From contig NZ_JACXXJ020000003.1 in assembly GCF_014926405.1 (NCBI RefSeq), positions 1,285,001-1,349,000 on the forward strand: a stretch of DNA of 64,000 bases, in the 5' to 3' direction. The DNA is from Agrobacterium vitis (GTDB lineage Bacteria > Pseudomonadota > Alphaproteobacteria > Rhizobiales > Rhizobiaceae). Below are positions 57,597-64,000 of this stretch, one piece after another; the first letter of the stretch is position 1; every line of letters begins with the position of its first letter. The position numbers and the translations under genes were made by a program. The notes under the pieces are model-generated. The model searched no databases, had not been told where the DNA came from, and saw nothing but the letters and a program-made list of their open reading frames with translations.

Positions 57597-58625
57597 ATGT
57601 CCAGGCTGACAATCGGAATCGACCTTGCAAAGAATGTCTTCCAGGTTCACGGCATTGATGACAGCAGTCGTGTCGTGATCGCTCAGAAACTCCGGCGCAC
57701 ACACCTTCTTGCATTCTTTGCCAAGCTGGAGCCGAGTCTGATCGGCATGGAGGCGTGCGGCTCCGCGCATCACTGGGCTCGCGAACTGACAGGCATGGGC
57801 CATGAGGTCAAGCTGATGGCGCCGGCTTATGTGAAGCCGTACGTGAAGCGGGGGAAGAACGACATGGTGGATGCCGAGGCGATCTGCGAGGCTGTGACCC
57901 GGCCGACCATGCGGTTCGTTCCAATCAAAACCGCGTCGCAGCAGTCGATCCTGATGGTGCACAAGTCGCGTGCTCTCCTCATCCGGCAGAGGACCATGCT
58001 GGTGAACGCCTTACGAGGCCATCTCACCGAGATCGGCATCGTGGCGCCGGTCGGGATCGAAAGAACGGCAGAGCTCGTCGAGCGGGTGCTCGCACACGAG
58101 CCGACAGAGCTGGACGTTCCGCCGCTCGTGACTGACATTGTCGTATCCTTGGCCAGGCAAATCGACTCCCTGACCGCCGAGGTCAGGACACTTGAAGCCA
58201 AGATACGCGAATGGCAACGAACGAGCGAAGCAGGCCGCAGGCTTGCGACGATCCCGGGCGTCGGCGTCATCACTGCCACAGCACTGGCGGCGACGGTGCC
58301 TGATGCGTCAGTCTTCAGGTCGGGGCGAGAATTTGCCGCATGGCTCGGGCTGACGCCACGATCGAATTCGTCTGGAGGAAAAGAGCGCCTCGGCAGGATC
58401 ACGAAGGCCGGGAACCGATATCTGCGAACGCTGCTGATCGTCGGCGCGACAGCCGTCCTCAGGCATGTCAGGCATAAGATGCACGGGCCGCTCATCGAGT
58501 GGGTCAGGAAATTGTTGTTAACGAAGCCCCCGCGCCTGACGACCGTGGCGCTGGCGAACAAGATGGCGCGGATCGCATGGGCCGTGATGACTCGGCAGAC
58601 GGTATACACAAACGCCATCGCATAG
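57597..58625 (+). CDS. IS110 family transposase (IS1111 group)
   Basis: A 342-residue recombinase with the DEDD domain GIDLAKNVFQVHG, GMEACGSAHHWAREL and KNDMVDAEAICEA, and the Tnp20 domain IPGVGVITATALAATV and FAAWLGLTPRSNSSGGKERLGRITKAGNRYLRTLL with the likely catalytic Ser. The gene is intact. An open frame on the opposite strand is a shadow. Confidence 0.93.
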   Translation: MSRLTIGIDLAKNVFQVHGIDDSSRVVIAQKLRRTHLLAFFAKLEPSLIGMEACGSAHHWARELTGMGHEVKLMAPAYVKPYVKRGKNDMVDAEAICEAVTRPTMRFVPIKTASQQSILMVHKSRALLIRQRTMLVNALRGHLTEIGIVAPVGIERTAELVERVLAHEPTELDVPPLVTDIVVSLARQIDSLTAEVRTLEAKIREWQRTSEAGRRLATIPGVGVITATALAATVPDASVFRSGREFAAWLGLTPRSNSSGGKERLGRITKAGNRYLRTLLIVGATAVLRHVRHKMHGPLIEWVRKLLLTKPPRLTTVALANKMARIAWAVMTRQTVYTNAIA

Positions 58626-58868
58626 AAACCGACGCACCAGCGTCACCGAGTTCGGAGGGCCTGCCAGACGATCGTGATGAATACCGGTTCCGCCGGGGAT
58701 CAGGACAACCCGTTCGCGAGACTGCATCTGCAGAATGCGCTTTTTTGATTGGGACCATGATCCGCGGATTTCATCAAGGCCCGCGGCCGTTCGGCCGATC
58801 ATCAGAGAGGCCGGACATATGCGAGCAGCCAGCCGGGTTCAAAAAGATCAGAAGAAAGGCTTGACCGA
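58626..58868 (+). ncRNA. Candidate bridge RNA region in the right end of the IS1111 element
   Basis: In the IS1111 group the guide RNA is encoded in the non-coding end downstream of the transposase. This 243-bp stretch has the right place and size. No structure was computed, so this is a positional call. Confidence 0.4.
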
Positions 58869-58882
58869 GGGGGTGTCCACAT

Positions 58883-59387
58883 ATGCCTCGCGAGGAATGG
58901 GCGCTTCAGCGCACAGGGGAAGAAAACGAGCCGGCCGTTGCGGATGCCGATCGAGCCGAGCATCGCGAGGTGGTCTTTGGTCAGACATGCCGCATCGAGA
59001 CCGCAGTGGACGTGCCAGCTGACAGATCAAGTGGTACGGCTATGGCATCAGCTGATGGTGGCCAATAAGGATATGTGCAAAGCACCAACAACCCGGATCG
59101 AATGGTCGGAGCCAACGACTGCATGTGGGAGGCTGCCGGGAATGGAGCATTGTAAGAGCCCCTCGCTTAGCGGGTCGCGGCGCCAGGCCTTGATGATCAA
59201 CCGTACAGGGAACCGCTCTACCTTCTCGTCGGCAGCTCCATGCGGGTTTTCAGCGTCGTTCAAGCGGCCACTTATCGTGTTGGCGCTGACACCCAGCGGG
59301 CGACCTACGCCGACCACGGACGCGGCGGTTGCTGCTTCTGGAATCGATTTACTGTCCATAAGCTGGGTGTTGGCGCGAGAGCCGGTG
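58883..59387. other. Region without a supportable gene beside the IS1111 element
   Basis: About 505 bp with only unconvincing open frames on both strands. One minus-strand stretch (about 59225-59310) reads GVSANTISGRLNDAE, which recalls the recognition helix of HxlR/MarR-type regulators, but the frame around it does not fit. It may be a decayed regulator of the PNPOx gene. Confidence 0.35.
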
Positions 59388-59954
59388 CTACCGCTCGCCG
59401 GGCGTTTCGAAAAGGCCGGTCGGAAAGCCGTCGAGGCTGACCTGATTCTTTTCCCGCCAGTAGTCCTCGATCCCGTCGACGCCCTTGGCTCTGGCCCAGG
59501 CGTCCATCTGCGGGCGCTCTTCCTGGTATTCAAACAACGGTACGCCGTAGCCGCAGGATGTCTGCACCAGATCGAAGTCGAGCCTTATCATCTGCCGCGC
59601 GCCAAGCGGCGCCTTGCCATCGAACCGCTCGTCCAGCAGGCTGGCGAACTCGTCGCTATCGCGATGGATGACGCGCCCTTTGCCGAAAAGCCGCATGATG
59701 AGCGGCGGCCCCGAAACCGCACAGAACATGATGGTGAGGCGGTCGTTTATCCCCAGATGGGCAGCGGTCTCGTTGCCGCTGCCGGTGCGGTCGAGATACA
59801 CCGCGGCGTTGTCGCCAAGGATACGAAACATGTCCGTGCTGCGCGGAGACATGTTGACATGACCGGTCGGCGCTGCCGATGCGGTGAAGAACATGTGCTG
59901 TGCCACGATGAAGCGATGGTGTTGCGGTTCGAGAGTTGGGAAGAATTTGGCCAT
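59388..59954 (-). CDS. Pyridoxamine 5'-phosphate oxidase-like protein
   Basis: A 188-residue flavin-binding split-barrel protein of the PNPOx-like group: MAKFFPTLEPQHHRFIVAQHMFFTASAAPTGHVNMSP, LDRTGSGNETAAHLG, LTIMFCAVSGPPLIMRLFGKGRVIH and LVQTSCGYGVPLFEY. These proteins bind FMN or F420 and often protect against oxidants or reduce quinone-like compounds; the substrate is unknown. ATG 59954 gives the usual family N-terminus; upstream in-frame starts would add 38 residues. It has no operon partner here. Confidence 0.88.
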   Translation of the reverse strand: MAKFFPTLEPQHHRFIVAQHMFFTASAAPTGHVNMSPRSTDMFRILGDNAAVYLDRTGSGNETAAHLGINDRLTIMFCAVSGPPLIMRLFGKGRVIHRDSDEFASLLDERFDGKAPLGARQMIRLDFDLVQTSCGYGVPLFEYQEERPQMDAWARAKGVDGIEDYWREKNQVSLDGFPTGLFETPGER

Positions 59955-60135
59955 GCCCGAGAATATGGCTGGCTTCATTCGCTGCCAAGACCGGAATTGC
60001 GAAAAGTTGATGACACCGGCAACCTTGCTTTCAAGTGAACCCTGCATTTTGACAGTGTTACCGGACACAGGTCACCTGAGGAGCGCCAGCACTTTGAAAA
60101 GCGCCTGAACAGTCACCTCATTGCCCAACGCATAG

Positions 60136-60306
60136 CTGCACTGCACAAAAATTAGGTGCAGCGTGTTGAAAATTCGGGCATAAAGACTTCAGCTGATGCA
60201 CATGGCGGCTTCCTCCCAGTTCCGCCGCAGCAGCTGTTCCCCTCTGGAGGTCCATGACCTTCACACTTTATGGGCCGCGGTTTTCCGTCGGCCCTTTTTT
60301 CTTTTT
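60136..60306 (+). ncRNA. Possible small RNA ending in a strong terminator
   Basis: On the plus strand, in a gap with no plus-strand gene, CTGCAC (60136-60141) can pair with GTGCAG (60156-60161). Further on, GGGCCGCGG (60272-60280) pairs with CCG-T-CGGCCC (60285-60294), followed by TTTTTTCTTTTT. The terminator is strong and belongs to no visible gene, so a short plus-strand transcript is plausible. No confident promoter was found. Confidence 0.35.
60272..60306 (+). terminator. Orphan rho-independent terminator
   Basis: A 9-bp GC-rich stem with a TTTT loop and one bulged T, then a run of 11 T interrupted once by C. It is orientated for plus-strand transcription, although both flanking genes are on the minus strand. 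Confidence 0.7.
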
Positions 60307-60372
60307 CCGAACCAGGTTGTAGGGACGGTACCGGACGCTGGTGAAAAGCGGGGCCGAAGCCCCGCGGCTCGG

Positions 60373-60957
60373 CTACTCGAACGCTGACATCTGGGCAGTC
60401 GCGGCTTGTCTGTCGATCGAGTTGGCGGGCTGTTCGACCGTGCGCTCATAGGGCTTCCAGGTCTCTCCGGTGATGTCTTCGTAGGCGGAGACCGCACCTT
60501 CGGCTGCCATGCGAAGCACGTGGGCCTGCAGGCCCATGTCGGCTGCGAACTCGCGCTTGCGCTGGGCGCGGCTGTCGAAGCCGACCGGGCCGTCGAGGTC
60601 CTCGTCCCTGGTATCGTTGGAGAGTTTCGTGGTGAGATCGCGGGCTTCTGTGACCGCTCGGCTGTAGAATTGCCCGGCGCCATAGGCTGAGCCGACAAAC
60701 GATCCGACGATGCGTTGCATGTGGATCTGCATCGCCTTTTCGGCAAGGCCCTCCTTCAGGGCGTCGGCGCTTTCGATCAACTGGCCGCGATGGAGGTCGC
60801 GGATCCCGTCGCTGTCGATGAGGGCAAGGCCGAAGCTTTCGGAGATGCGCAGTGCCTGGGTGGCGTTGGGGCAGGCGAGCCTGACCATTTCGAGGGTGGT
60901 GGCGCGTTGGGATTTGGCGGGACGGTATTTCTGGGTGGAGCGGTTGAGCGGTGCCAT
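60373..60957 (-). CDS. Conserved plasmid protein of unknown function
   Basis: 194 residues, MAPLNRSTQKYRPAKSQRAT, then LEMVRLACPNATQALRISESFGLALIDSDGIRDLHRGQLIE and a helical, charged remainder with MQIHMQRIVGSFVGSAYGAGQFYSRAV. There is no signal peptide, no membrane helix and no recognised domain. I do not assign a function. Its place beside DUF736, DUF7007 and ParB-like genes is the usual maintenance cluster of rhizobial plasmids. Confidence 0.75.
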   Translation of the reverse strand: MAPLNRSTQKYRPAKSQRATTLEMVRLACPNATQALRISESFGLALIDSDGIRDLHRGQLIESADALKEGLAEKAMQIHMQRIVGSFVGSAYGAGQFYSRAVTEARDLTTKLSNDTRDEDLDGPVGFDSRAQRKREFAADMGLQAHVLRMAAEGAVSAYEDITGETWKPYERTVEQPANSIDRQAATAQMSAFE

Positions 60958-61415
60958 GATCGGATCCTTTATGAGCGATGTTTTCAGCGAAGCCCGGGGT
61001 GCCGGTTGTCATCCGGCTCAGCCCCTCGGGTGCGGGCAAAAGGACAGGGGCATTAGTGGCCCGGCCCAAGGTCAGGGCATCGCCAAGAGGAGCGAGGACG
61101 GTTTGCGGATGGTGCGGCCCGCCTTTAAGCGGGCTGCGGCAGACGCGGGCCTGCCTTGCAACGAGGCGATGCTCCTGCCGCAACGCGGCGCGCCAGCGGC
61201 CTTTGACCGGGACGCGCCCATGTCAGACCGCAGCAAAACCGAGGTGCTGTGCCGGCCGACGATCTGGTCCACGACAGCATGATGCAATCGCCATCCCCGA
61301 TCCGACCCTGGCAACGCCGCGTCACCCACTGGGGGCCCTGACAAATCTCGGGGCAAGCACACGCCATTGCAAGCCGGTTGCCCTGTGGGGTCTCTTCCGC
61401 GCTTCGATCAACGCT
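60958..61415. other. GC-rich gap, no gene seen
   Basis: 458 bp with open frames on both strands but no recognisable protein or hairpin. Nothing can be supported here. Confidence 0.45.
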
Positions 61416-61652
61416 TTATCGCACCCTCGCGTTGGCCGGGCTTCCGCTCTCACCCGGCTCCGTTGATATGCGTGCAGTATTCGATGGTTGGCCATGCCAT
61501 GCCTTGCAGGTCCACCGCGCCTTCGTTTGTCGTGTCAGCTCAGCCCGCCGGGAGCGATAATCCTGCTGCCGTGCCCAGATCCTGCGATAGAGCTCGATGA
61601 AATCGATCACCTGATTTCGGGGAGGGTGGCTGTCTGTGAGCGCATCAGTCAT
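61416..61652 (-). CDS. Small hypothetical protein coupled to the DUF7007 gene
   Basis: A 78-residue frame, MTDALTDSHPPRNQVIDFIELYRRIWARQQDYRSRRAELTRQTKARW, and then a less ordered tail. Its ATG overlaps the DUF7007 stop in ATGA, which argues for real translation. The basic, helical N-terminus has no known match to me. Confidence 0.45.
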   Translation of the reverse strand: MTDALTDSHPPRNQVIDFIELYRRIWARQQDYRSRRAELTRQTKARWTCKAWHGQPSNTARISTEPGESGSPANARVR

Positions 61653-62299
61653 TGCCTTGCCGCCCAGGTCACGAAGCTCGACGGACCGTCATATGGCTCG
61701 TGCTTGGCTGGATCGATGACGAAGCCATGCCGGCCGATCGTGTAGTCGGAGCGTGGAACCAGGAACCGTCGTGCGCCGGTCTCGCCCCGGATCCCGCCCA
61801 GCGTCGCGATGCATTCGACGAAACCCGGTTGGTGATCGGAACTGAGTGCCGCGATGACCACCCAGTTATTGCAATGGAGACTCTCGAAATCCTGTCGGTC
61901 GCGCATATGAGACTGGCTGCCAGTCAGTTTGATGCCCATGACGCGCTCGTAGGCATCAGGGAAATAGTCGCGAAGCGTCCGATCGGCCAACCGACGTTCA
62001 TAGGTCGTGAATAGATCCGGGAAAGCATGGGCAACCTTCGCCCATTCACAATCCTCTTCGTAAAATTCGGTGTCATTACGATAGAGGGCATGGACGATGG
62101 TATTGGCATTTTCGTCGAGGTGGAAACCACCATGGCTGGCGGTCGAATGCAGAACGATATCGTCGGCATATCGCCGCGAGACCTGTGCCATGCCCCAAGG
62201 CGTCGATGCTCCTGCTTGTATCGTCGGCCGGTCCAATGACCTTAGTTCAGCCTCATGCACCGCTTTTTCTGTGGCCATGTCATCATGGATCTCTGCCAT
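61649..62299 (-). CDS. DUF7007 domain protein
   Basis: A 216-residue protein with the pattern STPWGMAQVSRRYADDIVLHSTASHGGFHLDENANTIVHALYRND, then FYEEDCEWAKVAHAFPDLF and DYFPDAYERVMG, found in plasmid proteins of rhizobia (DUF7007). The HSTASHGGFHL block with several His looks like a possible active or metal site, but the function is unknown. It follows the ParB-like gene after about 80 bp on the same strand. Confidence 0.78.
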   Translation of the reverse strand: MAEIHDDMATEKAVHEAELRSLDRPTIQAGASTPWGMAQVSRRYADDIVLHSTASHGGFHLDENANTIVHALYRNDTEFYEEDCEWAKVAHAFPDLFTTYERRLADRTLRDYFPDAYERVMGIKLTGSQSHMRDRQDFESLHCNNWVVIAALSSDHQPGFVECIATLGGIRGETGARRFLVPRSDYTIGRHGFVIDPAKHEPYDGPSSFVTWAARQ

Positions 62300-62380
62300 G
62301 ACAAACTCCTTCTGATCGCTGGAAACAAAAACGCCGCCAGCGTGAGCCAGCGGCGTCGGTTCAGATCCTGGTGCCTGATG

Positions 62381-64000
62381 CTATTCGGCGGCCTCGCGAA
62401 AACCCTGGTCGGCCTCTTCCACGGCGGCCGAATGGTCCACAATTCCACAACCGGAAGGCCGATCTTCGAGCGTATCGGGAACGTCGTCGGCATCCTCCAA
62501 TCCGCTGTCGACGGTGGTGTAACGTCCAGCCCACGACCGCACGTCCTCAGTGGAAGGCGCGAGCAGCGCTGCTGGATGCACCAGCTTTCCCACGGCAAAA
62601 TGCTCGACCAGAGCCGCACGGGTATCCTTCACTTTGATCCGACCGGGCACGCCCGCCGTTTCCGCGGTCGCCTCCAGCGCAGTGCGTGACAGGCATGAGA
62701 GGAAGTCTTCCGTCGCCATATTGACCAGGAACTCATCAGCGCCGACAGCGTCGCCGGCAATACGGGCGATCAGGCCGCTATCGGAGCGATTGCGCCGAAG
62801 CGAAAGGACTTCGATCAGGACCGAGCGCGCAGCCTGCACCAGTGTCTGTCGATCGAAGGACAGCTTGCCGTCCTCGCCAATCAGCCGGGCAGCATGCGGG
62901 CCGCATTTGGCATGACCGTAGGGATTGTCCGATGCGCCGCTGGCAATGCTGACATTTGTGCCGGTGAAGGCGAGAATGAGCAGAGCCATCAGAGTGTCGT
63001 CCTCGATCGGCGCCCGGGCGAGCGCCTCGTGCAGAGCATCGGTGCGCAGATCGCCGATCATGTCGAGACCCTTCTGGGTCACGTCGGGCCGCGCCTTGGT
63101 TACCTCGACCTCGTCAACGACGGTTTCGACACCATCCGCATCCTTGACCAGCTTGGGCTTCTTCACTTCCGGCATGCGGTAGGCAACGGACTGAACCGAG
63201 CCATCGCGCGCGTTAATGTACCAGCCGGTCAGGTCGCCTTTGCCCGGCTTGCCGTAGACCTGTTGTGCTTTGGCAGGCAGCTTAGCCTGGCCGTATTCAT
63301 TGGTCTCGATAACCGAGCCGCGCTTGGGCAGGTTGTTGGCAAGCCATTCCTGCTGCGCCCCGAGGAATGCCTCGACATCGGTGGTGTAGCGGCTGTCTTC
63401 ATCGGCGGGTGCAAACAGATCCTCGACCCAGGTGATGCCGTAAGCCTGCGCCAGATCGTCGCCGAAACTTGCATGTTTGGCCAGCATCCGGGTCGTGGTC
63501 AGTGCCCGGGCAACCTCCCACCACGAGACCTGCGGCTCCTGCTTCTTCGGCTTATACTTCTTCCAGACCTCGGCCTGTTCGTCCTGGCCTGCGGCGGCGA
63601 TCGTGCGCAGCTGCTGCTCGTTCGGCATATCACCCCGCGCCATCTGGTCGAGCATGGCGGGCAGGATGTTGGCGAGCAGCCGCAGTTTGCGGATCTGCCG
63701 GCTCGTGAGTGCCAGCGCCATGGCGATCGACTCCTCGGTCCATCCGAGAGCCACCAGCCGCTCAATGGCGCGCCACTGATCGACAGGGTTCAGCGGTTCG
63801 CGGGCGATGTTTTCCGCAAAGGACTGCATGGCGCCGAGATCGTCTGAGGGATCAGCGAGCAGCAGGGGGATTTCCAAAAGATCCGCGGCAATCGCCTGGG
63901 CGGTGCGGCGGTGACCGAAGACGATGATGTAGCTGTTGCCGCCTTCCGGATCGAGTTTGACGATCGGCGGCTGCACGACGCCGATGGCCCTGATCGATGC
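62381..64000 (-). CDS. ParB/RepB/Spo0J-like protein (partial, N-terminus beyond right edge)
   Basis: About 539 residues are in the window; the frame is open to the edge. The visible N-terminal part is the end of a ParB nuclease-like domain (YIIVFGHRRTAQAIAADLLEIPLLLAD, then MQSFAENIAREPLNPVDQWRAIERLVALGWTEESIAMALALTSRQIRKLRLLANI), with the family GHRR box and helix-turn-helix. A C-terminal extension of about 350 residues is much longer than in true partition proteins. Such large ParB-like proteins are common on rhizobial plasmids apart from repB, and their role is not settled. Confidence 0.85.
   Translation of the reverse strand, partial: ASIRAIGVVQPPIVKLDPEGGNSYIIVFGHRRTAQAIAADLLEIPLLLADPSDDLGAMQSFAENIAREPLNPVDQWRAIERLVALGWTEESIAMALALTSRQIRKLRLLANILPAMLDQMARGDMPNEQQLRTIAAAGQDEQAEVWKKYKPKKQEPQVSWWEVARALTTTRMLAKHASFGDDLAQAYGITWVEDLFAPADEDSRYTTDVEAFLGAQQEWLANNLPKRGSVIETNEYGQAKLPAKAQQVYGKPGKGDLTGWYINARDGSVQSVAYRMPEVKKPKLVKDADGVETVVDEVEVTKARPDVTQKGLDMIGDLRTDALHEALARAPIEDDTLMALLILAFTGTNVSIASGASDNPYGHAKCGPHAARLIGEDGKLSFDRQTLVQAARSVLIEVLSLRRNRSDSGLIARIAGDAVGADEFLVNMATEDFLSCLSRTALEATAETAGVPGRIKVKDTRAALVEHFAVGKLVHPAALLAPSTEDVRSWAGRYTTVDSGLEDADDVPDTLEDRPSGCGIVDHSAAVEEADQGFREAAE

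Larger units (their letters stand above)
57527..58882 (+). mobile_element. IS1111-group insertion sequence (IS110 family)
   Basis: ATGTGGACACCCCC (57527-57540) and its exact reverse complement (58869-58882) form 14-bp inverted repeats around a transposase gene. Such subterminal repeats mark the IS1111 group; the true ends lie a few bases outside. The non-coding left end is short and the right end long (about 257 bp), the mirror of the IS110-group element at 42984. Confidence 0.85.

Noticed and set aside
59225..59310. Helix-turn-helix-like segment GVSANTISGRLNDAE on the minus strand
   Set aside because: It recalls HxlR/MarR regulators, but no frame continues the domain on either side, even allowing frameshifts I could test by eye.
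58938..60038. Plus-strand frame of 366 codons
   Set aside because: Antisense to the PNPOx-like gene, which has clear family motifs; the rest is low-information sequence.

Overview
The window is part of a large repABC plasmid of the Rhizobiaceae (Agrobacterium/Rhizobium type). The evidence is a repABC unit transcribed divergently from a traI-trb operon, a Ti-plasmid-type tra region with oriT, tra boxes, TraM and TraR, and rhizobial plasmid housekeeping genes (DUF736, DUF7007, a ParB-like protein). No chromosomal markers, tRNA, rRNA or CRISPR arrays are visible.

Layout. (1) 1-3456: repC (runs off the left edge), repB and repA on the minus strand, with an antisense RNA between repB and repC. 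(2) 3658-14146: two tra-box palindromes, traI (AHL synthase) and the complete mating-pair operon trbBCDEJKLFGHI. (3) 14147-14792: degenerate DNA with a transposase remnant. (4) 14793-25883: a hydantoin/N-carbamoyl-D-amino-acid module. On the minus strand are a CUT1-type ABC transporter, an NAD-dependent epimerase, an N-carbamoyl-D-amino acid amidohydrolase, a RidA protein and a D-threonine aldolase/D-serine dehydratase-like enzyme, with an IclR regulator. A cyclic D-hydantoinase and an SDR lie on the plus strand. (5) 26379-42086: a second catabolic region. It has galM, GntR, HyuA/HyuB (5-oxoprolinase/N-methylhydantoinase type), an SIS protein, a PfkB kinase, a taurine/nitrate-type ABC transporter, a metallo-beta-lactamase-fold protein with altered metal ligands and a second SIS protein. 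DeoR, NagA and a BadF/NagK-type kinase follow. (6) 42481-54441: traR split by an IS110-group element, traM, traHBFA (minus), oriT, and traCDG (plus) followed by a nuclease and a WGR protein. (7) 54525-57036: an HU gene interrupted by a group II intron; removing the intron restores a 92-residue HU. (8) 57082-64000: DUF736, an IS1111-group element, a PNPOx-like gene, a possible small RNA terminator, and hypothetical, DUF7007 and ParB-like genes, the last cut by the right edge.

How it fits together. The replication and conjugation parts are the familiar quorum-sensing unit. TraI makes the AHL signal, and TraR would bind tra boxes found between repA and traI, near traM, and between traA and traC. 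Here traR is cut after codon 168, so the plasmid is probably not self-inducible unless TraR comes from elsewhere, and the remaining N-terminal part could act as an inhibitor. In Ti plasmids traR is placed under opine-responsive catabolic operons. Here traR follows a DeoR-nagA-kinase operon at the end of a large catabolic region, which suggests a conjugation-inducing nutrient of an undescribed kind. The two catabolic modules are the best candidates for new biology. Module 1 reads as hydantoin -> N-carbamoyl-D-amino acid -> D-amino acid -> enamine/imine (RidA). Module 2 combines lactam opening, sugar kinase and SIS steps, as expected for a sugar conjugate of an amino acid or lactam. Both substrates are inferences.
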